Positions 52,012 to 61,572 of a stretch of DNA of 64,000 bases are shown piece after piece. Origin of the DNA: Mucilaginibacter pankratovii (lineage in GTDB: Bacteria; Bacteroidota; Bacteroidia; Sphingobacteriales; Sphingobacteriaceae). The notes below the pieces were generated by a model, which was given only the letters and a program-made list of their open reading frames with translations, searched no databases and was not told the DNA's origin. The DNA is taken from contig NZ_JACWMY010000005.1 in NCBI RefSeq assembly GCF_014773265.1, positions 62,001-126,000 of the forward strand, written 5' to 3'. The translations under genes were made by a program, and so were the position numbers. Within the stretch, counting starts at the first letter, position 1, and each line of letters begins with the position of its first letter.

Positions 52012-53319
52012 ATGCACCCCTACAAAAATATCGACGATAGTATAAAAAGCCAGTTAGCGGCTGTTATCAAAAAAAACACCACCAGGGAAATTATCGCGGG
52101 TAAAAACTACATAGCGGTTACCGGTAAGGTGATGGATGAAGAAGATATTTTATACGGAGTAGATGCAGCATTGGATGGCTGGCTTACTGCGGGCCGTTTC
52201 GCTAACTCCTTTGAATACGATTTTGCCAAATACTTTGGCGCACACAAAGCGCTGCTGGTAAATTCCGGCTCATCTGCAAATTTAGTAGCGTTCTATGCGC
52301 TCACCTCTACAAAATTGGGCGACCGCGCCGTAAAACCCGGCGACGAGGTAATTACCGTTGCAGCGGGTTTCCCAACTACCGTGAACCCAATGATCCAGTT
52401 CGGCGCAATCCCGGTGTTTGTTGATGTGAATATTGCTACACACAACGTTTTAGCCTCAGATATTGAGGCCGCTGTTTCGCCAAAAACAAAGGCCATCATG
52501 ATAGCGCATTCGTTGGGTAATCCCTTCGATTTGGATGAAGTGATGCGCGTTGCCAAAAAATATAATTTGTGGGTGGTGGAAGACGATTGCGATTCGTTGG
52601 GCGCTACCTACCGCGGGCAAAAAACCGGGACGTTCGGCGATATTTCCACCTTCTCGTTCTACCCGGCACACCACATTACCATGGGAGAGGGTGGTGCCGT
52701 TTTAATAAACAACCCCGAACTGGCCAAAGTTGCCGAAAGCTTTAGGGATTGGGGCCGCGACTGTTATTGCGAACCAGGTAAAGATAACACCTGCGGATGC
52801 CGTTTCTCTCAGCAATTGGGCTCCTTACCATACGGGTACGACCATAAATACACCTATTCGCACATCGGCTTTAACCTGAAGGTTACTGATATGCAGGCTG
52901 CATTCGGTGTATCCCAATTAAAAAAAATTGACCATTTTGTACAACGCCGCCGCGAGAATTATAAAGCGCTTTACGAGCGGATGAAGGAGCTGGAAGAGAT
53001 TTTTATCCTGCCCGAACCTACGAAGCACAGCGACCCATCCTGGTTTGGTTTCCTGCTTACGCTGCGCGAAGGTGACGCTGCCGACAGGCACATGCTGGTG
53101 CAGCATCTCGAAGAAAAAATGATTGGCACGCGCCTTTTATTTGGCGGCAACTTATTGCGCCAGCCTGCCTATGCCAATATTAATCACCGCACGGTGGGCG
53201 ATCTTGCAAATACGGATATTATCATGAACCAGTCGTTCTGGCTGGGCGTTTGGCCGGGCCTCAACGAAAGCCATTACGATTATATACTGGACGTTATTAA
53301 GGATTATATAAACGGTTAA
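52012..53319 (+). CDS. ddhC: CDP-4-dehydro-6-deoxyglucose 3-dehydrase (E1, DdhC/RfbH)
   Basis: PMP- and 2Fe-2S-dependent dehydrase that removes the C3 hydroxyl with electrons from an E3 reductase. In the aspartate-aminotransferase fold, the PLP lysine is replaced by His in [15 protein letters not shown]. The iron-sulfur pattern C-X57-C-X1-C-X7-C is exactly conserved (EDDCDS ... [13 protein letters not shown]). At 435 residues the length is typical. It is 67 bp after the preceding gene, with AGATTAGAAG-type repeat-like spacer, and ends the CDP-sugar block. The synonym is rfbH. Confidence 0.96.
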   Translation: MHPYKNIDDSIKSQLAAVIKKNTTREIIAGKNYIAVTGKVMDEEDILYGVDAALDGWLTAGRFANSFEYDFAKYFGAHKALLVNSGSSANLVAFYALTSTKLGDRAVKPGDEVITVAAGFPTTVNPMIQFGAIPVFVDVNIATHNVLASDIEAAVSPKTKAIMIAHSLGNPFDLDEVMRVAKKYNLWVVEDDCDSLGATYRGQKTGTFGDISTFSFYPAHHITMGEGGAVLINNPELAKVAESFRDWGRDCYCEPGKDNTCGCRFSQQLGSLPYGYDHKYTYSHIGFNLKVTDMQAAFGVSQLKKIDHFVQRRRENYKALYERMKELEEIFILPEPTKHSDPSWFGFLLTLREGDAADRHMLVQHLEEKMIGTRLLFGGNLLRQPAYANINHRTVGDLANTDIIMNQSFWLGVWPGLNESHYDYILDVIKDYING

Positions 53320-53590
53320 CACACAAAGTTTTATCCCGGAGAATGAATAAGCTTGCTTTAAATAGGCAATGCCAAACGCGGATTTGGGTTTTTAAATTGT
53401 ATCTTCGCGCCCCCTCCGGGTTAGCCTGGTATTTTAAACGTTAATGTAAATTGATACGTTTTGTCTTTATCATTATTAGAAAAGAGAGTGATACATTGCT
53501 TTAAAAATTTTACGATTTAAACTAACATTGGTGAACAATTCCGCCGTTTAAGCATTAATCAATTCTCTATATATAATCCAACTACTACCG
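53320..53590. other. 271-bp intergenic region before gmd
   Basis: No gene. This is the only sizeable gap in the locus and probably contains a second promoter: TATCTTCG at 53400-53407 resembles a -7 element, but the nearest TTTG is only 13 nt upstream. It ends in an AT-rich stretch before the gmd ATG. Confidence 0.4.
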
Positions 53591-54703
53591 ATGAAAAAAG
53601 CTCTAATCACAGGAATTACAGGTCAGGATGGTGCTTATCTGGCCGACTTTTTATTGAAAAAAGGATATGAGATACACGGTGTTAAGAGAAGAAGTTCTTC
53701 ATTTAACACCGATAGGATAGATAACTTGTACAAAGATCCGCATGAAAATAACGTTCGTTTTAAGCTTCATTACGGCGACCTTACAGATTCTACCAATTTA
53801 ATACGCATTATTCAACAGGTTCAGCCGGATGAGATCTACAATTTAGGTGCTATGTCGCACGTAAAGGTAAGTTTCGACACACCGGAATATACCGCAAACG
53901 CCGACGGAATAGGTACACTAAGGTTATTAGAAGCTTTAAGGATATTAGGTCTCGAAAAAAAGACAAAAATATATCAGGCATCAACATCAGAACTGTATGG
54001 CCTGGTACAGGCAGTGCCGCAATCCGAATTGACGCCTTTTTACCCGCGCTCGCCTTATGCTGTGGCAAAGTTGTATGCTTATTGGATAACGGTTAACTAT
54101 CGCGAAGCATACGGTATGTTTGCTTGTAACGGTATTTTGTTTAATCACGAGAGCCCTTTACGTGGCGAAACCTTTGTTACAAGGAAAATAACCCGGGCCG
54201 TGGCCAAAATAGCACTTGGCCTGCAGGAAAAACTGTTTTTGGGAAATTTAAATGCACAGCGCGACTGGGGCCACGCCAAGGATTATGTAGAAGCGATGTA
54301 CCTGATCTTACAACAGGAGGTTGCAGAAGACTATGTAATTGCCACCGGTATTACCACTGCGGTTCGCGAGTTTGTGCGACTTGCCTTTAATGAAGTTGGT
54401 ATAGCCATTGAATTTAAAGGCGAAGGTGTTGACGAGAAAGGCTATATAGTTTCATGCTCCAGTCCGGATTATCAGGTTGCCGAAGGAACCGAAGTAGTAA
54501 GTGTCGATCCACGATATTTCAGGCCGACCGAAGTAGAATTACTGGTTGGCGACCCAACCAAATCTTTTGAGAAACTTGGATGGAAACCAAAGTACGATCT
54601 GCAGGGGCTTATTAAGGATATGATGCAAGGCGATACAGACCTGTTTAAAAAAGATGCTCTTTTAAAACAGCATGGTTATGTTGTAAAAAACCAATTTGAA
54701 TAA
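53591..54703 (+). CDS. gmd: GDP-mannose 4,6-dehydratase
   Basis: Converts GDP-mannose to GDP-4-keto-6-deoxymannose, the precursor of GDP-fucose, rhamnose and perosamine. [20 protein letters not shown], then [17 protein letters not shown] is the GMD signature, [20 protein letters not shown] follows, the catalytic motif is [10 protein letters not shown] and NFHESP-type loop reads [19 protein letters not shown]. The length of 370 is normal. No fucose synthase (fcl) lies in the window, so perosamine or rhamnose is more likely. Confidence 0.96.
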   Translation: MKKALITGITGQDGAYLADFLLKKGYEIHGVKRRSSSFNTDRIDNLYKDPHENNVRFKLHYGDLTDSTNLIRIIQQVQPDEIYNLGAMSHVKVSFDTPEYTANADGIGTLRLLEALRILGLEKKTKIYQASTSELYGLVQAVPQSELTPFYPRSPYAVAKLYAYWITVNYREAYGMFACNGILFNHESPLRGETFVTRKITRAVAKIALGLQEKLFLGNLNAQRDWGHAKDYVEAMYLILQQEVAEDYVIATGITTAVREFVRLAFNEVGIAIEFKGEGVDEKGYIVSCSSPDYQVAEGTEVVSVDPRYFRPTEVELLVGDPTKSFEKLGWKPKYDLQGLIKDMMQGDTDLFKKDALLKQHGYVVKNQFE

Positions 54704-54790
54704 TTACATTCATGGCTTTATCGGGCGGTGTGCAATCAAAAATATGCGCGCAACAAATGATATAAGCCTGGTTATAGCGAAAAAAGGTTA

Positions 54791-56242
54791 ATGAGCCTAA
54801 GCAAAAGAGCGGTATCCGGATTATTGTGGACCTTTGCGCAGCAATTTGGCGCGCAGGCCATAACATTTATTACGTCGGTTATTTTAGCGCGTATATTATT
54901 ACCATCCGATTTTGGTTTGATAGGTATGCTTGCGTTATTTATGGGCGTTGGCAACGTTTTAATAGACGGGGGATTAACCAATTCTCTGATCCGGTCGCAG
55001 GATGTAGACCAAAGCGACTATTCATCTGTTTTTTTCATAAATATTATCGGCAGTGTTGTAATATACCTCATAGTATTTTTTTGCGCCCCGTTGATATCTG
55101 GCTTTTATCATCAGCCTGTACTCACCGGTATTATACGTGTTTATACGCTGTCATTTATAATAAATGCCTTTGCAACGGTGCAAACTACGCGGCTTACGCG
55201 CGAGCTGAAATTTAAACTGCAAATGCTGATGCAGCTGCCATCACTCATTATTAGTGGCACCGTAGGTGTTATACTGGCGCTAAAGGGTTTCGGTGTATGG
55301 AGCCTGGTTTGGTTAAATATTATTAACAGCATTATATTTGTGAGTTTACACTGGTTGCTTAGCGGCTGGTATCCTCAGTGGATATTTAATAAGAAAAAGC
55401 TTTTGGTGCATTTAAACTTTGGTTACAAGCTTACCTTATCGGGTACCTTAGATATTGTTTTTGAGAATATTTACAATATCGTTATCGGCCGTTTTTTCCT
55501 CGCAAGCAGCTTAGGATTTTACACCCGTGCGCAAACAATAAGCATGCTGCCGGTGCAAAGTATATCGGCTGCCTTAAATAAAGTAACATATTCGCTTTTT
55601 GCAACCATACAAGACGACAATATCCGGCTTAAAAAGGCCTATAAAACCATTATGCTTGCGGTAGTTTTTTGGGTAACTATAGTAATGATATGCCTGCAGG
55701 TAGTATCCGAACCTTTGTTTAAACTGTTACTTACCACCAAGTGGTTACCTGCTGTGCCTTACTTTAAGGTGCTTTGTATTACAGCTATACTTTATCCGCT
55801 GCACTTGTATAACTTAAATGTGTTACTTGTAAAAGGCGAGGCGGGGCTTTATTTAAAGCTGGAGGTATATAAAAAAATAATAATTGTGATAGGTGTGATC
55901 ACCGTAACGCAATTTGGCATATTTGGCTTATTATATTTTCAGGTCGTATTTTCGGTGATGGCATTCTTTTTAAACTCCTGGTACAGTGGCCGCTTAATAG
56001 GTTACCCGGTTAAAGAACAACTGAAGGACCTGTTACCCATTTTTATAACCGGCGTGGTTACGGCAGCCTTTTGCCTTTTTTTGCAAAACTTTTTTACAAG
56101 TTTAGCGTTGTTAAGCGATTTGGTTCGGATAATTATAATGGGCGCTACTTGCTTTGCTACTTATACGTGCATTAGCTACATTATTAAAATGCCTGCTTTA
56201 TTTGATACTTTTACCCTGATTAATAAAACCGATAATACATGA
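54791..56242 (+). CDS. Wzx-type oligosaccharide flippase (polysaccharide biosynthesis protein)
   Basis: The 483-residue inner-membrane protein has about 14 hydrophobic helices. The start LSKRAVSGLLWTFAQQFGAQ is typical of the lipopolysaccharide flippase family, with AINFATSVILARLL-like ITFITSVILARILLPSDFGL, and DVVFENIYNIVIGRFF in the middle. It moves undecaprenyl-linked repeat units across the inner membrane. The stop overlaps the aminotransferase ATG by 4 bp. Confidence 0.92.
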   Translation: MSLSKRAVSGLLWTFAQQFGAQAITFITSVILARILLPSDFGLIGMLALFMGVGNVLIDGGLTNSLIRSQDVDQSDYSSVFFINIIGSVVIYLIVFFCAPLISGFYHQPVLTGIIRVYTLSFIINAFATVQTTRLTRELKFKLQMLMQLPSLIISGTVGVILALKGFGVWSLVWLNIINSIIFVSLHWLLSGWYPQWIFNKKKLLVHLNFGYKLTLSGTLDIVFENIYNIVIGRFFLASSLGFYTRAQTISMLPVQSISAALNKVTYSLFATIQDDNIRLKKAYKTIMLAVVFWVTIVMICLQVVSEPLFKLLLTTKWLPAVPYFKVLCITAILYPLHLYNLNVLLVKGEAGLYLKLEVYKKIIIVIGVITVTQFGIFGLLYFQVVFSVMAFFLNSWYSGRLIGYPVKEQLKDLLPIFITGVVTAAFCLFLQNFFTSLALLSDLVRIIIMGATCFATYTCISYIIKMPALFDTFTLINKTDNT

Positions 56243-57321
56243 TACCAGTGACAAGGCCATTTTTACCCCCGAAACACGAATATGAGCAATATATAACCGG
56301 TATTTGGAAAAGGCAATGGCTTACCAATATGGGCCCGCTATCAAGCGATTTAGAATTAAAACTGAAAGATTACTTAAATCTTAAACATCTATTGTTTGTT
56401 ACCAACGGTACGGTAGCGCTACAGATGGCCATAAAGGCGCTGAACCTTACCGGAGAAGTAATAACAACACCGTTCTCTTTTATTGCAACAACAAGCAGTA
56501 TTGTGTGGGAGGGCTGCACGCCCGTTTTTGCTGATATCGATCCGTTATCGCTCAACATCGATCCAACAAAAATAGAAGCAGCCATAACACCAAACACCAG
56601 CGCTATTTTAGCTACCCACGTATATGGTAACCCCTGCGATGTTGTTGCCATTGAGCAGATAGCCAGGAAACATAATCTGAAAGTTATTTATGACGGCGCG
56701 CACGCTTTCGGCGTAAATGTTAACGGAAGATCGATTTTTGAATTCGGCGATATATCAACATGCAGCCTGCATGCTACCAAACTGTATCATTCAATTGAGG
56801 GTGGCCTGGTAATTACCAAGGATGAAAACCTGTTAAAAAAATTGGCGTATATGCGCAACTTTGGATTTGACGGCCCTGAGAATTTTGCCGAACTGGGAGT
56901 TAACGGGAAAAACTCGGAGTTTCATGCTGCGATGGGGCTCGCAAACTTAAAGTATATTGATAATATACTTACAAAGCGCGAAGAACTGGCACTGCACTAT
57001 ATACAAAGGATGAAAAATGTAAGGGTTACCATGCCGCTATGGCATAAAACAGCCACTAACAACTACGCTTACATGCCGGTTATTTTTGAGAGTGAGGAAG
57101 CATTGTTGAAATGTCAAAAAATATTAACGCTGCACGAGATCTTCCCGAGGAGATATTTTTATCCTTCGCTGTCTGCCGTATTGCCATATATCGATAAAGC
57201 CGCAATGCCTGTAACCGATGATGTTGCCAGGCGCGTACTTTGCCTGCCGTTTTATTATGATATGGATAACGAAGAAATAGACCTTGTTTGCCGCTTAATT
57301 TTAAGGGCTCAAAATAATTAA
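56239..57321 (+). CDS. DegT/DnrJ/EryC1/StrS aminotransferase (VioA/perosamine synthase type)
   Basis: PLP sugar aminotransferase, 360 residues. PVTRPFLPPKHEYEQYITGI, then WKRQWLTNMGPLSSDLELKL is close to VioA (dTDP-4-amino-4,6-dideoxyglucose). FVTNGTVALQMAIKAL, VIYDGAHAFGVN and the PLP lysine motif SLHATKLYHSIEGG follow. The substrate is either GDP-4-keto-6-deoxymannose (from the neighbouring gmd, giving perosamine) or dTDP-4-keto-6-deoxyglucose made elsewhere. The next gene, an acetyltransferase, supports a 4-acetamido product. Confidence 0.9.
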   Translation: MIPVTRPFLPPKHEYEQYITGIWKRQWLTNMGPLSSDLELKLKDYLNLKHLLFVTNGTVALQMAIKALNLTGEVITTPFSFIATTSSIVWEGCTPVFADIDPLSLNIDPTKIEAAITPNTSAILATHVYGNPCDVVAIEQIARKHNLKVIYDGAHAFGVNVNGRSIFEFGDISTCSLHATKLYHSIEGGLVITKDENLLKKLAYMRNFGFDGPENFAELGVNGKNSEFHAAMGLANLKYIDNILTKREELALHYIQRMKNVRVTMPLWHKTATNNYAYMPVIFESEEALLKCQKILTLHEIFPRRYFYPSLSAVLPYIDKAAMPVTDDVARRVLCLPFYYDMDNEEIDLVCRLILRAQNN

Positions 57322-57324
57322 GAA

Positions 57325-57957
57325 ATGGTTATTGCCGGTGCCGGCGGGCATGCCCGCGAAATAATAGATGTTCTTAAAGATAAACAACCTGATGCTGGGG
57401 TGTATTTATTTGAGGATACAGACGGTACCGCAAATGATTTGTATGGTTACCACATAATCAGAAGTATAGATGCGCTGAAGCCGATATTTAAAAACGATCC
57501 GGCTTTTGTGTTAGGAACAGGCACCCCCATATTAAGGCATAAATTAAAAGATTTACTGCAAGCAGCGGGAGGGGTACTTACCACCGTTATTGCACAATCG
57601 AGCTTAATAAGCGCTGTTAATGTGCAAATAGGCAACGGTTGCAACATAATGGCTTTTGCATTTATCAGCAATGCGGTTACTATGGGCGAGGGCTGCCTGA
57701 TAAACGCACGGGCAAATTTGCATCATGATGTACAGATTGGCGATTACAGCGAAATTTCGCCCGGCGCAACCCTTTTGGGGTACGCCTCTGTTGGAAGTTT
57801 TACAGTAATTGGCAGTGGTGCCATCATTCTACCGAAAGTTAAAATAGGTAATAATTGCGTAATAGGCGCTGGGGCTGTGGTAACACATGATATTGCCGAC
57901 AATGCGGTAGCCGTTGGGGTACCTGCAAAAGTTATAAAGATGATACCTGTGCACTAA
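57325..57957 (+). CDS. PglD/NeuD-type sugar O/N-acetyltransferase
   Basis: The 210-residue protein has the N-terminal PglD Rossmann-like domain (MVIAGAGGHAREIIDVLKDK) and a left-handed beta-helix of hexapeptide repeats (IGNGCNIMAFAFISNAVTMG, IGDYSEISPGATLLGYASVG, IGNNCVIGAGAVVTHDIADN). The active His is in NLHHDVQ. PglD homologues N-acetylate 4-amino-4,6-dideoxy sugars. It follows the aminotransferase by 3 bp. Confidence 0.9.
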   Translation: MVIAGAGGHAREIIDVLKDKQPDAGVYLFEDTDGTANDLYGYHIIRSIDALKPIFKNDPAFVLGTGTPILRHKLKDLLQAAGGVLTTVIAQSSLISAVNVQIGNGCNIMAFAFISNAVTMGEGCLINARANLHHDVQIGDYSEISPGATLLGYASVGSFTVIGSGAIILPKVKIGNNCVIGAGAVVTHDIADNAVAVGVPAKVIKMIPVH

Positions 57958-57985
57958 TTTGGCGCTGGTTACTAAACTAAAAAAT

Positions 57986-58825
57986 ATGGATAATGTGCCT
58001 GTGGTTTCGGTTTGTATGATAACCTATAACCACGAAAAGTATATAGCGCAGGCTATAGAAAGTGTATTGATGCAAAAGGTAAGTTTTAAATTAGAACTTA
58101 TTATAGGCAACGATTGCAGTACCGATAACACTAACAACATTTGTTTACAGTATCAGCAACAATATCCCGATGTTGTTAAGCTATATACGCCGCAGAAAAA
58201 CTTGGGCATGATGAAAAACTTTATTGCCTCGTTAAGCAATTGTACGGGTAAATATATAGCATTATGCGAGGGCGACGATTATTGGAGTGATCCGTATAAG
58301 CTTGCCAAACAGGTTGATTTTATGGAAAAGAACCCTCAGTATATGGGTTGCTTTCATAACACCGAAGAGCGTTATGAAGAAAGTGATACACTCGCATCCT
58401 TCCTTTATTCTAAATTTTCTTCGGCAAGGGCTATTGGCTTTAAGGAATTAGCTATAACCAATTACATGCCTACCTGCTCGGTATTAATTAAAAACTTCGA
58501 TACCAAATTGCTACCTCCCTGGTATGAAACACTACGACTTGGCGATTGGACGCTGCATCTCATCAATTCGCTTAAAGGAGATTATTGGTATTTGCCAAAG
58601 GTAATGGCCGTACACCGCCTGCACAGTGAAAGTACCTGGATGCTGCAAGACCAAAAGAAAAACGACGGATATATTGTAGATGCCTACAACACAATGATCG
58701 GTAGCGGATTTTTCAGCGAAGAGCAAAACAAGCTATTGGAATTCAGGAAACAAAAATTCATGAACAAAGATTCGGCACTTGCTAAGGTAAAGCGCTACAT
58801 GGTAAGCAAATTAATTAAAAACTAA
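57986..58825 (+). CDS. Family 2 glycosyltransferase
   Basis: The 279-residue protein from the ATG at 57986 starts MDNVPVVSVCMITYNHEKYI, the GT2 N-terminus. An in-frame TTG at 57959 would add residues overlapping the upstream end. Nucleotide-binding LELIIGNDCSTDNTNN and the DxD-like CEGDDYWSD are present. It adds one sugar to the repeat unit. The C-terminus has no membrane segment. Confidence 0.9.
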   Translation: MDNVPVVSVCMITYNHEKYIAQAIESVLMQKVSFKLELIIGNDCSTDNTNNICLQYQQQYPDVVKLYTPQKNLGMMKNFIASLSNCTGKYIALCEGDDYWSDPYKLAKQVDFMEKNPQYMGCFHNTEERYEESDTLASFLYSKFSSARAIGFKELAITNYMPTCSVLIKNFDTKLLPPWYETLRLGDWTLHLINSLKGDYWYLPKVMAVHRLHSESTWMLQDQKKNDGYIVDAYNTMIGSGFFSEEQNKLLEFRKQKFMNKDSALAKVKRYMVSKLIKN

Positions 58826-58840
58826 AAGGCCGGCGCTGCG

Positions 58841-59467
58841 ATGATCAGGTATATTAGAAATAAAGTACGGAAACTTATTTTTGACAGGCATGTTGAAGGG
58901 ATAAAAAAATACATCAGCATTGGGAATTCGCACTTGTTTGAGAATTTCAGGCTCACGCTTATAAAGCCCCTTGCTGATAAAACCTTTGTGAAAATTGGAA
59001 ACGATACCATACTGGATTGTAAAGTTATTTTCGAATCGGAAACCGGTCAGGTTATTATCGGCGACAAATGTTACATAGGCACCAGCAGTATAATATGCCG
59101 CACGAAAATTGAGTTTGGCAGCAATATTATGGTGGCCATGGGTTCTGTTTTTTACGACCATGATTCGCACTCCCTGAATTACCTCGAGCGGCAAAAAGAT
59201 ATAGAACAACAACTAAAAGATCATCGCGACGGAAACTTTTTTATTGAAAATAAAAGTTGGACGGATGTATCATCGCAGCCAATTAAAATAGAAGATAATG
59301 CCTGGATAGGCATAAATTGTATCATTTTAAAAGGTGTAACCATTGGCGAAGGGGCAATTATTGGCGCGGGCAGCGTGGTTACACGCGATGTGCCGGCATG
59401 GACAATAGCAGCGGGAAACCCTGCGAAAGTTATTAAAGAGATACCTAATGAACTCAGAAGAAAATAA
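58841..59467 (+). CDS. Hexapeptide-repeat acetyltransferase (LbH fold)
   Basis: The 208-residue protein has left-handed beta-helix repeats ([60 protein letters not shown], then [14 protein letters not shown]) with an insert region at about 105-140. The catalytic His is likely in YDHDSHSL. Typical of CatB/WcaF-like sugar O-acetyltransferases. It overlaps the next gene by 20 bp, which indicates tight co-translation. Confidence 0.88.
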   Translation: MIRYIRNKVRKLIFDRHVEGIKKYISIGNSHLFENFRLTLIKPLADKTFVKIGNDTILDCKVIFESETGQVIIGDKCYIGTSSIICRTKIEFGSNIMVAMGSVFYDHDSHSLNYLERQKDIEQQLKDHRDGNFFIENKSWTDVSSQPIKIEDNAWIGINCIILKGVTIGEGAIIGAGSVVTRDVPAWTIAAGNPAKVIKEIPNELRRK

Positions 59468-60389
59468 AAAAACGGTACTGGTTACAGGCGCATACGGCTT
59501 CCTGGGGCGATATACCGCAAAGGTTTTTAATGACGCCGGGTACCACGTGAGTGGGATAGGGCATGGTAAGTGGCATAAGTATGAATATAACAAGTGGGGC
59601 ATACAGGAATGGTACGAAACCACCATCACGTTTGAGGCACTTATTAACTTAAACAGATCGTTTGATGTTATAGTTCATTGCGGTGGTGGCGGCTCGGTGG
59701 CGTTTTCTTACCAAAACCCTTACGAAGACTTCCAAAAAAGCGTGCAAAGCACCTTATCGTTATTAGAGTATATCAGGCTGCAAGGAAAACCGTGTCATTT
59801 TATTTACCCATCCAGTCCGGCGGTACAGGGCGAACTGGGCAACAAACCCATTAAAGAGGATGATCCGTCTAACCCGGTATCGCCTTATGGTTTTCACAAA
59901 AAAGCGGCCGAGGAGCTTTGCCAATCGTACAGCAAAAGCTTCGATGTAAAAATCACCATTATAAGGTACTTCTCTATATATGGCGTGGGCCTGCAAAAAC
60001 AATTACTGTGGGATGCATGCCTTAAAATTAAAAACGCCGAAAGTGATGTTACATTCTTCGGTACCGGCGAAGAAACCCGCGATTGGCTGTATGTTACCGA
60101 TGCGGCGACGCTCATTTTATCGGCTGCAGATAATGCAACGGGCCATTTAAATATAATTAACGGTGGCACCGGTAAAAAAACTCCCGTGAAAGACACAGTT
60201 GAGTTACTGGTAAAATTATACAATAAGCCGGTTAATATCCATTTCAACCAATCTGTTAAGGAGGGCGACCCGAGATTTTACCAAGCCGATATTACTAAAG
60301 CTACAGCCTTGGGTTGGTCACCAAAAATTAATTTAAACGAAGGACTTGAACTGTATTTGCAGTTTTTTAAACAACTATTGAATGATTAA
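59448..60389 (+). CDS. NAD(P)-dependent SDR (sugar epimerase/reductase)
   Basis: The 313-residue extended SDR has [30 protein letters not shown] and a catalytic [10 protein letters not shown]. The C-terminal domain has [20 protein letters not shown]. It may be a dTDP-4-dehydrorhamnose reductase-like or a GDP-6-deoxy-4-keto-mannose reductase-type enzyme (rhamnose route) but the sequence alone does not decide. It is flanked by overlaps on both sides (20 and 8 bp). Confidence 0.85.
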   Translation: MNSEENKKTVLVTGAYGFLGRYTAKVFNDAGYHVSGIGHGKWHKYEYNKWGIQEWYETTITFEALINLNRSFDVIVHCGGGGSVAFSYQNPYEDFQKSVQSTLSLLEYIRLQGKPCHFIYPSSPAVQGELGNKPIKEDDPSNPVSPYGFHKKAAEELCQSYSKSFDVKITIIRYFSIYGVGLQKQLLWDACLKIKNAESDVTFFGTGEETRDWLYVTDAATLILSAADNATGHLNIINGGTGKKTPVKDTVELLVKLYNKPVNIHFNQSVKEGDPRFYQADITKATALGWSPKINLNEGLELYLQFFKQLLND

Positions 60390-61572
60390 AGTAGCATTCC
60401 TGCTTAATTTTACTAAGGAATATAAAGGCGGAATAAACTATATAAAAAACTTGCTTTATGCCTGCTCTGTCAACAAGCGCAGCGATGTTGCTTTTTATTT
60501 ATTCGTGCCCGCCGATATAGAGCAGGAGTATATAGATACTTTTTCGGCATATGCCACGGTAGTTAAAACCGGTATTTTAAAGCGGGGCACGCCAACCTGG
60601 TTTGTAGATAAAGTATTGGATAAGAAGTTTAGCGCAAGTTTTTTCCTGTTAAGGCTGCTCAAAAAATATAAAATCGACGTTGTATCGCACTCCAATTTTT
60701 TTAGCCGCTATAAAGGATTAAAAATTATTAATTGGGTGCCCGATTTTCAGATATTGCACTACCCGGCCTTATGGACCGATGCGGAAAGAAAACGCATACT
60801 TAACCAATACCGGGATATGGTTAAGTACAGCGATCTGATAGTGTTAAGCAGCAACGACGCCTTTAAAGATTACCGCACTTTTACAACCGAAAAAATTGAT
60901 AAAGTGAGGGTGCTGCAATTTGTATCGCAGCCGGGAATTTTAACCAGGGCTCAATTTGAAAAAACACAGCAGGAAATAGTTGGCAAATACAATATTAACC
61001 GCAGCTTTTTTTACCTGCCCAACCAGTTTTGGAGCCACAAAAATCATATTACGGCGTTTAAGGCCGTTAATATTTTAAAACAAAAGGGGTTAACCCCGCT
61101 GCTTGTAACTACCGGCCACATGGCCGATTACAGGAATAATAAAGGGCTTGAGAGCACATTGAGTTATGTTAAAGATAATAACCTAACAAACAATATATTG
61201 CTGTTGGGCCTGATACCTTACCAGGAAGTATTGGTTTTAATAAAATCGTGTGCAGCGTTGATCAACCCATCCTTATTTGAGGGCTGGAGCTCTACGGTAG
61301 AGGAAGCTAAAAGCAGCGGTAAACAAATTATCCTGGCAGATATCCCTATTCACAGGGAGCAAAACCCCGAAAATGGGATTTATTTTAACCCGCTTGACGA
61401 GCACGAACTGGCAGCTATTATGGAGAACGTAATAAACCAAAATAGCGGAAAAGCCCTCGGCGAATATTGGGTTGATCAGCAGGTGGAAGATAACTTAATT
61501 AAGCGAACCAAATTATTTGCCGAAAAATACTACGAGATAATTGACGAAGCCGTTGCAGATAAAAGCTCATAA
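60382..61572 (+). CDS. Family 4 (GT-B) glycosyltransferase
   Basis: The 396-residue protein has two Rossmann domains, with FTKEYKGGINYIKNLLYACS at the N-terminus (no TM) and in the C-terminal half YLPNQFWSHKNHITAFKAVN, LLVTTGHMADYRN and the donor-binding motif INPSLFEGWSSTVEEAKSSG (E-X7-E). Adds a sugar to the lipid-linked unit on the cytosolic side. It overlaps the previous gene by 8 bp and the next by 1 bp. Confidence 0.9.
   Translation: MIKVAFLLNFTKEYKGGINYIKNLLYACSVNKRSDVAFYLFVPADIEQEYIDTFSAYATVVKTGILKRGTPTWFVDKVLDKKFSASFFLLRLLKKYKIDVVSHSNFFSRYKGLKIINWVPDFQILHYPALWTDAERKRILNQYRDMVKYSDLIVLSSNDAFKDYRTFTTEKIDKVRVLQFVSQPGILTRAQFEKTQQEIVGKYNINRSFFYLPNQFWSHKNHITAFKAVNILKQKGLTPLLVTTGHMADYRNNKGLESTLSYVKDNNLTNNILLLGLIPYQEVLVLIKSCAALINPSLFEGWSSTVEEAKSSGKQIILADIPIHREQNPENGIYFNPLDEHELAAIMENVINQNSGKALGEYWVDQQVEDNLIKRTKLFAEKYYEIIDEAVADKSS

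Noticed and set aside
45001..53319. Aromatic meta-cleavage pathway suggested by the mhpE/mhpF homologues
   Set aside because: No ring-cleavage, hydrolase or hydratase genes are nearby, and all neighbours are CDP-sugar genes.
53383..53407. Promoter for gmd from TTTG and TATCTTCG
   Set aside because: Spacer of 13 nt is too short for the TTG / TAnnTTTG pattern. Reported only as an intergenic note.
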